From the NCBI RefSeq assembly GCF_026344035.1, contig NZ_JAPKND010000002.1, forward strand, positions 392,149 through 456,148: a stretch of DNA of 64,000 nucleotides. The letters run 5' to 3'. Below are positions 39,681 through 48,477 of the stretch, one piece after another. The notes under the pieces were generated by a model, which was given only the letters and a program-made list of their open reading frames with translations, did no database searches and was not told where the DNA came from. The DNA is from Alcaligenes endophyticus. Lineage in GTDB: Bacteria; Pseudomonadota; Gammaproteobacteria; Burkholderiales; Burkholderiaceae_B. The translations under genes were made by a program, and so were the position numbers. Every line of letters begins with the position of its first letter. Position 1 is the first letter of the stretch.

Positions 39681-39884
39681 GGCATATGCTCCGGGTATAC
39701 AGCTATAGAAGTAAAAGCTTAGAGGACTAAGTGATTAGTGCACGTGCGTTTCAATGGGGGTCATTACTTCGCCATATATGGCTTTTATAATCAAATAAGC
39801 AACCCATCTTAAATCTGTCGTTGATATACCCTATTTTTCATCGTGCTTGTTGCGTCGGTATGAAAAAGGTCTTTTGGAGCCTTT

Positions 39885-40370
39885 ATGCAAAAACCGTCTA
39901 CTCAGCTAGGATTTTCATTAATTGAAGTAATGCTAGTATTAGTTTTACTGGGTATTGCTACGGCGGTAATTAGCGTGGCGGTGCAGCCTCACCCAGGTGC
40001 CTTATTGCGGCACGAAGCTGAAGCCCTCGCGCAGCGCCTAGCCGCAGCTCAGTCAGAAGTACGCGTAGATGGTCGATTGGTGGTCTGGCAGGCTGACCCG
40101 CAGGGCTACTTCTTCAGTCGGGTGCGTTGGTTACAGAACGATCACCAAGAAATGCCCGTCATGAGTACCCACGGTGATCTAGATAATTTCGAGCATCATG
40201 AGCTTTTACGGCCGCGATCTTGGTCGTTGCAAGGGGTGCAGGTACAGTCGATAAGCCCTTTACTGTTGCATGACGAATGGTTTTCGTCTGCGTGGAAAAT
40301 TGAGTTGCATCACGAAGGACATCAGGTGACGATCAGTCGTGATGCTCGTGGACAGTTTGGGGTGGAATAA
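39885..40370 (+). CDS. Type II secretion pseudopilin, GspH-like
   Basis: 161-residue minor pseudopilin. The prepilin peptidase site is LG|FSLIE (Gly9|Phe10, Glu14), followed by a hydrophobic helix (about 14-32, VMLVLVLLGIATAVISVAV). The globular part resembles GspH (PHPGALLRHEAEALAQRLAAAQ). TTGGAGC precedes the ATG. Its TAA stop directly abuts the next ATG, so gspH-I-J-like genes form one operon. A minor type IV pilin is the alternative. Confidence 0.8.
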   Translation: MQKPSTQLGFSLIEVMLVLVLLGIATAVISVAVQPHPGALLRHEAEALAQRLAAAQSEVRVDGRLVVWQADPQGYFFSRVRWLQNDHQEMPVMSTHGDLDNFEHHELLRPRSWSLQGVQVQSISPLLLHDEWFSSAWKIELHHEGHQVTISRDARGQFGVE

Positions 40371-40769
40371 ATGCAAGGTTTCACTACTACGCTGGGCTGT
40401 CGTAGCAAGCAAACGGGGTTTACGCTCGTGGAAGTATTAGTGGCATTGGCTATCGTCAGTGTCGCTCTGGCTGCTTTTGTACGCCTAAGCTCCCAGTCAA
40501 TTCAAAGCCAGCAATTATTGGAACAAGCTCAGTGGGCGTGGCTAGCGGCAGATAATAGCGCAGCCGAATTAGCACTGGGTAAAGTCCCCGAGCTCGGTAT
40601 GCATCAGTTTTCTTGCCCGCAAGATAGCTATGAGTTTATTTGCCGCGTGCTGGTCAGAGAGAGCGGCGGTGATTTACGTGCGGTCACTGTGCAGGTATAT
40701 GCTGATGTTCATAGTGAGCATCGTTTAGCTAGTTTAACCACTCTCGTATTACCTCATTCGTTTCCTTAG
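40371..40769 (+). CDS. Type II secretion pseudopilin, GspI-like
   Basis: 132-residue minor pseudopilin with prepilin site TG|FTLVE (Gly16|Phe17, Glu21) and helix VEVLVALAIVSVALAAFVRL. The later LEQAQWAWLAADNSAAELAL resembles the GspI segment after the helix. It starts right after the GspH-like stop and ends 8 bp before the GspJ-like start. Confidence 0.8.
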   Translation: MQGFTTTLGCRSKQTGFTLVEVLVALAIVSVALAAFVRLSSQSIQSQQLLEQAQWAWLAADNSAAELALGKVPELGMHQFSCPQDSYEFICRVLVRESGGDLRAVTVQVYADVHSEHRLASLTTLVLPHSFP

Positions 40770-40777
40770 GTGACAAC

Positions 40778-41431
40778 ATGGATACAGCACACCTATGTAA
40801 GCGGCAAACTGGCTTTAGCTTAATTGAGATCATGGTCGTGATCACCATCATGGCATTGATCAGTGTTATGGCTTGGCAGGGGATAGACAGTATGCAGCGC
40901 AGTCAAAGCATATTGCAGCAACGGGCAGATGACCAAACTCAGGTATTGCGTGCCTTGCAACAGTTTGAGCGAGATTGGGCGTGGGGGACTCGTGTAGAGT
41001 TAGCGCAAGATGCTGGCTGGTATCTCGGGCCGGAAATGGCCCCGAAGGATAAGTTCATGTTATTGCCCGCCTCAATTCTCCTTGGGTCGGCTAAAGTGCC
41101 TCGCACTATAGAGTGGGTGCGTGCTGCGCCCGCCGCGCCTGGTCAGTGGTTACGTGTACGCTGGTGGCTGAAAGATCACACTTTATATCGTAGCGTTGGG
41201 TTCAGTGCAGCCTATTATCCCTTGGTGGCGCCTAACGAAGAGCAAGCGGTGCCAGTGCTTGAGGGAGTGAGGTCATTTAGGGTTAGGGCTTGGGAGCCCG
41301 GATATGGATGGCGAGAGGTGCCGCATTCTGCTTCTGTGACGCAGCAGGCTACCGGCATAGAACTTAGTGTCACGCGTGTCACCCAGACAGGTCGGGCACT
41401 GACGTATAGACGAGTTTTTCCATTCGTATAG
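40778..41431 (+). CDS. Type II secretion pseudopilin, GspJ-like
   Basis: 217-residue pseudopilin with prepilin site TG|FSLIE (Gly12|Phe13, Glu17) and helix IEIMVVITIMALISVMAWQG, followed by GspJ-like RDWAWGTRVELAQD and LYRSVGFSA...VPVLEGVRSFRVRAWEPG. Together with the GspH- and GspI-like genes it would form the tip of a pseudopilus. GspK, GspG and the secretin, ATPase and platform genes do not follow; an operon-ending hairpin does. Confidence 0.8.
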   Translation: MDTAHLCKRQTGFSLIEIMVVITIMALISVMAWQGIDSMQRSQSILQQRADDQTQVLRALQQFERDWAWGTRVELAQDAGWYLGPEMAPKDKFMLLPASILLGSAKVPRTIEWVRAAPAAPGQWLRVRWWLKDHTLYRSVGFSAAYYPLVAPNEEQAVPVLEGVRSFRVRAWEPGYGWREVPHSASVTQQATGIELSVTRVTQTGRALTYRRVFPFV

Positions 41432-41446
41432 TACGTAGAGAACAAA

Positions 41447-41481
41447 AATGCCTCGATGCTAATTAACGCATACGAGGCATT
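41447..41481. terminator. Bidirectional hairpin after the pseudopilin operon
   Basis: AATGCCTCG (41447-41455) pairs with CGAGGCATT (41473-41481), extended inwards by ATGC/GCAT. It lies between convergent genes. A runs on the left and a short T run on the right make it a modest terminator in both directions. Confidence 0.65.
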
Positions 41482-41511
41482 TCTGGGTGCTATGTTTTTG
41501 TGTGGCGCAGA

Positions 41512-41760
41512 CTAATCCAGTTGGGCCTTTGCCTGAGCCTTAAGCTGTGCCCATTGTGTTGGGTCGCTTTTTAGTTGAGCGGCGTACTGTAAGCCGAGTT
41601 CTTGCAACTGCAATGCGGCGTCTGTGTCTATCTCTACGTCCAGTTCACGTTCTGCATACCGAACAATAGCGTCCTCATCGTTCAACAGCGCTACCTTTTG
41701 GTCAAGCGAAAGGGAGCCGGAGCTTAAAATACTATCAAGAATATCAAATAATGATCGCAT
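41512..41760 (-). CDS. Hypothetical small acidic protein
   Basis: Unrecognised 82-residue protein, acidic and predicted helical (LFDILDSILSSGSLSLDQKV, AALQLQELGLQYAAQLK). No signal, membrane segment or cysteine. It converges on the pseudopilin operon and lies 56 bp downstream of the Ivy-like gene on the same strand, so the two may share a transcript. Confidence 0.5.
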   Translation of the reverse strand: MRSLFDILDSILSSGSLSLDQKVALLNDEDAIVRYAERELDVEIDTDAALQLQELGLQYAAQLKSDPTQWAQLKAQAKAQLD

Positions 41761-41816
41761 AACTTAGCCTCTAAAGTGGTGGGTGAGTGGGCTAGCGTGG
41801 ACGAAGAACCTAACGT

Positions 41817-42242
41817 TTAAAACAAATACTTAGCCAATATGCGGATGTGGTCTAAGTCTGTGTTGCCTAGCCATTGTATGGTCGTGTTGCTGGCTATGTC
41901 GCTCGATGAGTAATCAGTCGTAACGAAAGCACCTGCGGAAATTTGTTTTTTATCGGGGTTGTACAGCACGACATAGCTTTCGGCAGGGCAGTTGTGGGGT
42001 TTGCAGCCGCTAAATACTTGGTAGCGCGTGCCGTCCAGTTCAGCCTCTTGTGCTGGCGTTGTGGTGCCGTATTCTTTTACCCATGGTGCGTCTTTGGCGA
42101 TAGAGTTTGTAATGCGCGCAAACTCAGCCTTTAGAGCAGCGTCAGTAGTGACTGCTTCGGGCAGATAAACGGATTCTTGTGCATAGCTGCTACCCATGGA
42201 AACAGCCAAGGCAAGGGCGGCAAGAGTATATTTGCTGAACAT
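41817..42242 (-). CDS. Ivy family vertebrate-lysozyme inhibitor homologue
   Basis: 141-residue periplasmic protein. Residues 1-21 are a signal peptide (ALALAVSMGSSYAQ). The mature part contains the Ivy hallmark loop as C80-K-P-H-N-C85 (CKPHDC in E. coli), the disulfide-bridged loop that plugs the lysozyme active site; Asn replaces Asp. The flanking APWVKEYGTTTPAQ and the hydrophobic-YVVLYNPDKKQISA strand also fit. It would protect peptidoglycan from host C-type lysozyme. AAGGA precedes the ATG. Confidence 0.85.
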   Translation of the reverse strand: MFSKYTLAALALAVSMGSSYAQESVYLPEAVTTDAALKAEFARITNSIAKDAPWVKEYGTTTPAQEAELDGTRYQVFSGCKPHNCPAESYVVLYNPDKKQISAGAFVTTDYSSSDIASNTTIQWLGNTDLDHIRILAKYLF

Positions 42243-42376
42243 TGAATTTCCTTAGGAAAAATGTGTCGTTACTAAAGCATAACAAGCTTATGTGGCATTG
42301 AGTGCAAGTTTCTGTTCAAGCAGCGGGAGTCTTAACGTTGTTTATACTTGGTGATCCCGTATTCGCCCGCTAAGGA

Positions 42377-42407
42377 CTTCTGCCTTCGCTGACAGCGAAA
42401 GCAGAAG
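42377..42407 (-). terminator. Hairpin after the ABC transporter permease gene
   Basis: CTTCTGC-CTTCGC (42377-42389) pairs with GCGAAAGCAGAAG (42395-42407) over 13 bp with one mismatch and a 5-base loop. It lies 10 bp past the minus-strand permease stop, but no clear U tract follows. Confidence 0.55.
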
Positions 42408-42416
42408 CTCAAATCA

Positions 42417-44102
42417 TTATGACAAGCCTTGGCGGCGCTTGTAATAATTGCCGATATACATGGCCAGTAGCACTAGTACAGTCGAGATCAAAATCATAAT
42501 GATCCCTAAGGCTGATAGCTTGCCCCATAAGCCGTCTTCAGCGAAGCTTAAGATTTGTACGGCGAGCACTTCTGTCCCTGGGCGTGAAAGCACGACAGAA
42601 ACAGTCAGTTCGCGTATGTACATGGTTGCCATTAGTATCCATGCTGACACAACACCAGGAATCAGGAGCGGTACGATAATGCGCCGCATCGTCGTTAAGG
42701 AGCTTGCACCAGAAACTTGGGATGACTCCTCCAGATGTGAGTGTATTTGCACGAAAGCCGCTGATAAGGGGCGTATGCCATAAGGCAGATAGGCGGCAAT
42801 GTAAGCAAGCAGTAAAGCGGTCAGGGTTGCATACAAGGGGGTTTGCACAAAGAACCACATAAAGCCTATGCCGATCACAATACCGGGGAAGGAAAATGAC
42901 AGGAAACTTAACGTGTCCAAAAGGCCTGCCGCACGGGTTTTTAGCTTGACGACTACATAGGCGACAAACAGCGACAGGATTACCCCTAAGGTTGCTCCTA
43001 CAATAGCTAGGTACAAGCTATTGCGCATGGCCAGTTGTGATAGCGGATCTTGGATGACGTCTATCCAGTGTGCCCAACTCATCATGGAAAATGCTTTCGC
43101 ACTAGGTACCATGGAGTAGGGAATTAGAGACGTATAAAACAAGACGGCCACTGGCAGGACTATCATTAGCAGGCTTAACACCCCGACGATAATGAATAGA
43201 GGAAGTTTGGCTTTATTCAATTCAATCAAAGTGGGTTTAAAGCCACGGCTTGAAATCGTCACGTATTTACCGCTTTCCGCAGTCAGGTACCGATACAGTA
43301 CGATAAGCCCTATCGACGCCGATAGTACGCTCATGCCTAGTGCGGCAGCTTTGCCGTAATCCGGGGCAAATCCCGTTGAGATCATTTCGTACAAATAGGT
43401 CGCTAAAACATCGACGCGTCCAGGTGTACCTAACACACGTGGCACGGCGTATGAGGCCAAGCTGCGTACGATAGCCAGAATAAAAGCGGCTAAAATAGCG
43501 GGTCGTAATACGGGTAAGGTGATGCGTACCAAAGTACGCCACACGCTGGCGCCAAACACGCGCGAAGACTCTTCCAACGAGACATCAAAAGAGGCCATAG
43601 CAGGCGCAATAATCAGGTAGGCGATAGGCATGTTGAGCAAGCCTTCCACTAATATCATGCCCCACAAGGAGTAGATATTGAAGGGGGCCTCTTCTAGCCC
43701 AAAGCCACTTTGCAGCATCATATTCAGCAAACCGTTCGATGGGTTCAGCAGCAAGGCCCAACTGACTGAAAACAGTAAGTGCGGAATCATCATGGGTACG
43801 ATAGAAAGCACCGTAAACATGCCTTTTAAGGGCATGTTAGTACGGGTGTTCAAGTACGCCAGGAAAACGGCCAATACAGTAGAAAATACGGACGAGCCCA
43901 CCACGAAAATAATCGTGTTGAGGGTGACTTCAAATAAAAAGGGGTCCGTATAAGCGGCGACGTATTTAGCCGTAGTAAAGTCGCCAAAAGCGGTTAAACC
44001 TTGTGAGAAACTACCTAGCACTAACATCAGTACTGGGCATAAGGTCAGAAAGCCAACAATGATGATTAACGACCAGGTTAACGGGGTACGAGATTGATTC
44101 AT
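42417..44102 (-). CDS. Iron(III)-type ABC transporter permease (fused two-domain, FbpB-like)
   Basis: 561-residue inner-membrane permease with about twelve helices in two homologous halves. Each half has the EAA-type loop contacting the ATPase: EESSRVFGASVWRTLVRITLP in the first and EESSQVSGASSLTTMRRIIVP in the second. Fused two-half permeases of this kind belong to the FbpB/AfuB ferric-iron group, also used for 2-aminoethylphosphonate and related importers. It is the third gene of a binding protein-ATPase-permease operon, 12 bp after the ATPase gene. Confidence 0.88.
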   Translation of the reverse strand: MNQSRTPLTWSLIIIVGFLTLCPVLMLVLGSFSQGLTAFGDFTTAKYVAAYTDPFLFEVTLNTIIFVVGSSVFSTVLAVFLAYLNTRTNMPLKGMFTVLSIVPMMIPHLLFSVSWALLLNPSNGLLNMMLQSGFGLEEAPFNIYSLWGMILVEGLLNMPIAYLIIAPAMASFDVSLEESSRVFGASVWRTLVRITLPVLRPAILAAFILAIVRSLASYAVPRVLGTPGRVDVLATYLYEMISTGFAPDYGKAAALGMSVLSASIGLIVLYRYLTAESGKYVTISSRGFKPTLIELNKAKLPLFIIVGVLSLLMIVLPVAVLFYTSLIPYSMVPSAKAFSMMSWAHWIDVIQDPLSQLAMRNSLYLAIVGATLGVILSLFVAYVVVKLKTRAAGLLDTLSFLSFSFPGIVIGIGFMWFFVQTPLYATLTALLLAYIAAYLPYGIRPLSAAFVQIHSHLEESSQVSGASSLTTMRRIIVPLLIPGVVSAWILMATMYIRELTVSVVLSRPGTEVLAVQILSFAEDGLWGKLSALGIIMILISTVLVLLAMYIGNYYKRRQGLS

Positions 44103-44114
44103 GGCCTCAGTCCC

Positions 44115-45200
44115 TTACGCCGACAAAAGCAGGCAGTGGGCAGGGTCTAGGCTAAACTGGACTGTATCGCCTTCTTTTACCTGTATGTCGGGGTCAATAC
44201 GAGCCAATAATAGGCTGTCGCCAACCTGTACTTCTGCTTCGTAAACCTCGCCAACAAACTCCATGGCAGCAATGGTGCCACTTAGGTGGTTATGTCCTTC
44301 AGGTAAGACCTGGCTGCCTATGCGCACAAACTCGGGGCGTATGCATAGGGTTACTGTTGCACCGGGTGCGAGGTCGCGTTGCTGACATCGAATCAGGCCT
44401 AAAGTGCTTTCTACTTGGGTACAACCCTCTTCTTGTGTCCGCACGACGGCGTCTATTTGATTGGCGCGGCCGATAAAGTCGGCTACAAAACGATGATCAG
44501 CGTCAAAGTAAATTTTTTGTGGTGTGCCAATTTCAATAATATGACCTTTGCGCATCACCGCAATGGAGTCTGACAAGGCCAGGGCTTCGACGCGGTCGTG
44601 CGTGACGTAAACGGCGGTAATGTCCAGTTCATTGAGGAAACGTCGCAATTCTTTACGGGTTTCTTCCCGTAGCTTGGCATCTAAGTTACTTAGGGGTTCA
44701 TCAAATAAAATGACTTTTGGCTCGGCCACGAGCGCCCGAGCCAAGGCCACCCGCTGTTGCTGCCCGCCAGACAACTTGGTGGCTGAGCGATGCTCTACAC
44801 CTTCCAGTTGTACAAATTGCAGCGTGCGCATGACTTTTTCACGGATAACGTTTTTTTTCTCGCCTCGTACTTGCAAGGGGTAGGCGATGTTATCAAAGAC
44901 AGTCATATGAGGCCAAATCGCGTAGGTCTGGAACACCATGCCAAGGCCGCGCTTTTCGGGGGGAATAGCAATGTTTTTCTTTTTGGACCAAACGACTTCG
45001 CCACCGATGCGGATCTCTCCGTCATCAGGGGTTTCCAAACCTACTATGCAGCGTAGCAACGTGGTTTTGCCACAGCCGCTGGGGCCGAGCAAAGTGAAAA
45101 ACTCATTAGCGGGAATGGTCAGATTGATGTTGTCTAGGGCCTTGAAACTTTTGCCCTCTGAGACGTAGTTTTTGCACAGGCCGATGATGTCGATTTGCAT
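44115..45200 (-). CDS. ABC transporter ATP-binding protein (FbpC/PotA-like)
   Basis: 361-residue ATPase. Walker A LLGPSGCGKTTLL, Q-loop VFQTYAIWPHMTVFDN, signature LSGGQQQRVALARAL, Walker B VILFDEPLSNLDA, and the H-loop VYVTHDRVEALA occupy about residues 1-235; a TOBE-type regulatory domain follows (about 280-361). MQIDIIGLCKNYVSEG from ATG 45200 is the usual start; the further upstream codon is a TTG at 45230 inside a hairpin. It lies between the binding-protein gene and the permease gene. Confidence 0.92.
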   Translation of the reverse strand: MQIDIIGLCKNYVSEGKSFKALDNINLTIPANEFFTLLGPSGCGKTTLLRCIVGLETPDDGEIRIGGEVVWSKKKNIAIPPEKRGLGMVFQTYAIWPHMTVFDNIAYPLQVRGEKKNVIREKVMRTLQFVQLEGVEHRSATKLSGGQQQRVALARALVAEPKVILFDEPLSNLDAKLREETRKELRRFLNELDITAVYVTHDRVEALALSDSIAVMRKGHIIEIGTPQKIYFDADHRFVADFIGRANQIDAVVRTQEEGCTQVESTLGLIRCQQRDLAPGATVTLCIRPEFVRIGSQVLPEGHNHLSGTIAAMEFVGEVYEAEVQVGDSLLLARIDPDIQVKEGDTVQFSLDPAHCLLLSA

Positions 45201-45229
45201 AGTAAGTGAATAATTTCCATAAAAATACA

Positions 45230-45251
45230 ACGAGGCGCTATGGCGCCTCGT
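45230..45251 (-). promoter_or_regulatory. Intra-operon hairpin between binding protein and ATPase genes
   Basis: ACGAGGCGC (45230-45238) and GCGCCTCGT (45243-45251) make a perfect 9-bp stem with a 4-base loop, followed on the minus strand by a T-rich stretch. Such hairpins often act as partial terminators or protect the upstream message, giving more binding protein than ATPase. Confidence 0.7.
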
Positions 45252-45280
45252 CGGTAGTACAGGAGCTGGATAAGCGTCCT

Positions 45281-46315
45281 TTAACGGACAGCGAATATTT
45301 TGCTAAATTCGCGCCCCCAGCGGATCAGCTCTTCGTCACTTAAGTCACGAATGGCTTCCACTTTGGCTGTGTCCATATTCTTGATGGGTGGATGGATGCC
45401 TGGAGCCAACACATACTCACCGACGTCGTTGGCCAAAATGTTCATGGCTTCTTTCCCTAGCCAGAAATCCATAAATACCCGTGCTGCTTCGGGATGAGGA
45501 GCTTTTGAGGTCAGTGCAATTGCTCGTGGAGAGCCTAACAAGGGCTGACCTGATTGAGGCGCCCACGCCAAGGGGGCGGGGGCCTTGGTCACAATATACT
45601 TAGGCATGGAAATGGCGATGAGTTTTTCACCACTTTCAATCGGCGCAGGAGTAGGGCCAAACGAGGCGACAAACATGGGCTTGTTGGCAGCCAGACCTTG
45701 CAAAAAGCGTAGCCAGTCTTCTTCAGTGCTAAACACTTTTTCTTTTAAACCTACTAGCCAACCTATCGTAGAGGGATGATTAGAGGGGTTAGGCATGACG
45801 ATTTTGTCCTTCCACTTAGGGTCGGCCAAATCTTCGTAACGGGCAGGAGCCTGGTCTGCACTTAAGTGATCGGTATTATAGAGATACGACACGTACTCTA
45901 TACCAAACTGGATGATGGACTCATCGGCGACCGCCCACTCCGGGTAGCCTTCTAGCACCGGCGAGCGATAAGGAGCTAATACGCCTTGTTCTTTCAGTAG
46001 CTGCAACATAGGCAGGGGAGCCTGCACTACGTCGGCCAAAAGTTTGCCTGCATTAAATTCGGTCAGAATCGTGGGAATGAATTTTGAGCTTGCTATACGC
46101 GTGTATTTGCCTTGCACCCCTGTGGCTTGATCAAGCGCTTTCATGATGGGCTCAACAGCCGTGATGTTAGCGTAGAAAACGGCTTGGCCTTGCGCTCTAG
46201 CTTGTTCTAATAAGGCGGTTTGGCTAGCACGAGCTAACGGTAAACCACTGGCAAGTCCTGTGATGCCAGCAGCGCCGGCCAGTTTAAGAAATTGGCGGCG
46301 TTCAAAGCTTGTCAT
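45281..46315 (-). CDS. ABC transporter substrate-binding protein, iron(III)-type, Tat-exported
   Basis: 344-residue periplasmic binding protein. The N-terminus MTSFERRQFLKLAGAAGITG carries a twin-arginine motif (ERRQFLK) and an Ala-rich h-region ending ARA, so it is probably exported folded by Tat. The mature part (VFYANITAVEPIMKALDQAT, then FNAGKLLADVVQAP) fits the FbpA-like class of binding proteins. A Tat route suits a cofactor- or metal-loaded protein, but the ligand is unknown. Start ATG 46315 has GGAG upstream. Confidence 0.88.
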   Translation of the reverse strand: MTSFERRQFLKLAGAAGITGLASGLPLARASQTALLEQARAQGQAVFYANITAVEPIMKALDQATGVQGKYTRIASSKFIPTILTEFNAGKLLADVVQAPLPMLQLLKEQGVLAPYRSPVLEGYPEWAVADESIIQFGIEYVSYLYNTDHLSADQAPARYEDLADPKWKDKIVMPNPSNHPSTIGWLVGLKEKVFSTEEDWLRFLQGLAANKPMFVASFGPTPAPIESGEKLIAISMPKYIVTKAPAPLAWAPQSGQPLLGSPRAIALTSKAPHPEAARVFMDFWLGKEAMNILANDVGEYVLAPGIHPPIKNMDTAKVEAIRDLSDEELIRWGREFSKIFAVR

Positions 46316-46545
46316 GGCAGTGTGCTCCACATTAGAGGTAATTTTTTATAAGACAAGTAATGTAATTGTAATGATGGTAGCCCTCACGCGCATCTTAAGC
46401 AATAAGCCCTAGGCGTTTATTCTTATTTAATTCTTAATTTATAGCTCGTTCGCTTTGCCCGTCACCACATCCAGCATGCGTTATGATGTCTGCTAGAGGT
46501 TAATTATGCGCAAGCGCTAAGGCTTGCGTCCGAATGAGGCAAAAT

Positions 46546-46785
46546 ATGTACCGAATCAGCGCGTTGGGGCTGGCTGTATCAGCTCTGTTGTTTTTGTCAG
46601 CTTGTGGGGCTAGTTCGTCACATCACACCCGCAAGCAGAGTGCCGAGTGTCGTTGGAATCCAGAGTCATGTATGTACGATGGTCGGTACGAGGACAATGA
46701 AGAAGCGTATGCCGAAGAGCGTGCACGTGAGTTAAATCGAGCCTCCGCTCAGCGGATGCGAGTGCGTTCGATTTTAGGTTTCTAA
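46546..46785 (+). CDS. Small putative lipoprotein
   Basis: 79-residue protein with a lipoprotein signal peptide (ALGLAVSALLFLSAC, modified Cys at 20). The mature part is hydrophilic and has two more Cys (SAECRWNPESCMYDGRYEDN) and an acidic/Arg-rich C-terminal helix. GAGG lies 6 bp before the ATG at 46546; an in-frame ATG at 46534 is the alternative. Function unknown; it lies alone between the iron-type importer and alaA. Confidence 0.7.
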   Translation: MYRISALGLAVSALLFLSACGASSSHHTRKQSAECRWNPESCMYDGRYEDNEEAYAEERARELNRASAQRMRVRSILGF

Positions 46786-47091
46786 TTTAAGCACTGATCT
46801 CTGTCTGAGCAATATCTTCAGCGGTTGGTGAACAGTACTACGCGAGCGTGTTCAAAACAGTCTCACGGTTGTTCAGATGCGACGCTTTGTCGACGTATTA
46901 GAGACTTTATGCTGCAGTGCAGAGCTGCCGTTCAGCCGGTCTTTGTCTGGTGCTATTATCATTCCTTTTGCAGTAACCGTTACCTAGGCTCAGTCGAGTT
47001 GCTACGACAATAAGTCATGCCAACCTTGCTCGGTGTGTTCCGGCGTTCGTCTATGCCTTACGTTGCATTTATTTTCCAAGGATAAGCGTTC
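46786..47091. other. Intergenic region before alaA
   Basis: 306 bp without a supportable gene. I looked for tRNA-like folding and open frames and found none convincing. Promoter and leader of alaA should lie here. Confidence 0.45.
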
Positions 47092-48342
47092 ATGAGAACG
47101 ATTAGTAAATCACGCAAGTTGGCTCACGTCTTATATGATATTCGCGGCCCCATTATGGATAGGGCTAAGCAAATGGAGGACGAAGGACAGCAGCTTATCA
47201 AGCTCAATATAGGTAATTTGGCCGTATTTGGCTTTGACGCTCCCGAAGAGGTACAGCGTGACATGATACGTAATCTGCCTAATTCGGCAGGTTATTCTGA
47301 TAGCAAAGGTATTTTTGCTGCGCGCAAAGCGGTGATGCATTACACCCAGCAGCAAGGTGTTGTTGGCGTCACCTTAGATGATATTTACTTGGGAAATGGG
47401 GCCTCGGATTTGATCGCCATGGCTACCAACGCCTTACTGGATGATGGGGATGAGTTGCTATTGCCCATGCCAGACTATCCGTTGTGGACAGCAGTGACCA
47501 GCTTGTCTGGAGGGAAGGCGGTGCACTATTTGTGCGACGAGGAAAATGGCTGGATTCCAGACTTGGCCGACATGCGTGCAAAAATAACGCCTCGCACTAA
47601 AGGCATCGTGGTCATTAATCCTAACAATCCTACCGGTGTGTTGTACTCGGATGAAGTGTTGAAAGGCATCGTGGGGCTGGCACGCGAATTTAACTTAGTC
47701 ATATTAGCCGATGAAGTGTATGACAAAGTACTGTTTGACGGCGTTAAGCACACGGCTTTGGCTAGTTTAGCTCCTGATGTGTTGACGCTAACCTTTAATT
47801 CGCTCTCAAAAAGCTACCGAGCCTGTGGGTATCGGGCGGGTTGGCTCGTTATATCCGGCGATAAGCAAGCGGGGGCAGACTATATTGAAGGTTTAAATAT
47901 GCTGGCCAATATGCGTTTGTGTGCCAACGTTCCTGGGCAATGGGCAATACAGACGGCTTTGGGCGGTTATCAAAGTATTAATGATTTGGTCGGTGAGGGG
48001 GGGCGTCTGCGTCGTCAACGTGATTTGGCTTATGAACTGATTACAGCCATCCCCGGAGTGACTTGCGTAAAACCCGAAGCGGCTTTGTACATGTTTCCGC
48101 GCCTAGATCCTGACATTTATCCCATCAAAGACGATAGGCAGTTTTTCTTGCAGTTATTGGAAGCGACTCGTGTGTTGCTCGTGCAAGGAACAGGTTTTAA
48201 CTGGCCGCATCCGGATCACTTCCGTATGGTGTTCTTACCTCACGAGCCAGACTTACGTGAGGCGATTGAACGCATTGCGAAGTTCTTAGCGGATTACCGG
48301 AGTAAACATAGCGAACAACGCGAGTTGGAAGTCGAAGCCTGA
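47092..48342 (+). CDS. alaA: Glutamate-pyruvate aminotransferase AlaA-like
   Basis: PLP-dependent class I/II aminotransferase making alanine from pyruvate and glutamate. The 416-residue protein shows YDIRGPIMDRAKQMEDEG, LNIGNLAVFGFDAPEEV, IVVINPNNPTGVLYS, LADEVYDKVLFDGVKH, and the PLP-lysine region SLSKSYRACGYRAGW, all close to E. coli AlaA. AAGGATAAG precedes the ATG. In related betaproteobacteria I remember a homoserine dehydrogenase gene following; here pilin-like genes and the prophage follow instead. Confidence 0.9.
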   Translation: MRTISKSRKLAHVLYDIRGPIMDRAKQMEDEGQQLIKLNIGNLAVFGFDAPEEVQRDMIRNLPNSAGYSDSKGIFAARKAVMHYTQQQGVVGVTLDDIYLGNGASDLIAMATNALLDDGDELLLPMPDYPLWTAVTSLSGGKAVHYLCDEENGWIPDLADMRAKITPRTKGIVVINPNNPTGVLYSDEVLKGIVGLAREFNLVILADEVYDKVLFDGVKHTALASLAPDVLTLTFNSLSKSYRACGYRAGWLVISGDKQAGADYIEGLNMLANMRLCANVPGQWAIQTALGGYQSINDLVGEGGRLRRQRDLAYELITAIPGVTCVKPEAALYMFPRLDPDIYPIKDDRQFFLQLLEATRVLLVQGTGFNWPHPDHFRMVFLPHEPDLREAIERIAKFLADYRSKHSEQRELEVEA

Positions 48343-48477
48343 CGAGCATATTTGTTCGCTTACTAGTACCGTTTTATTTTAGTTCAAGAGTGTAGGGCGA
48401 CTTGATCCGTCTCGGCTTTTGCGAATTGTCGCGGGCCTTTCGATTACGCACACTGTCTCTATTTTATGGAGGCGAAT

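Noticed and set aside
46786..47091. tRNA or small RNA gene before alaA
   Set aside because: I looked for cloverleaf arms and a TTCGANNC loop and found no consistent fold.
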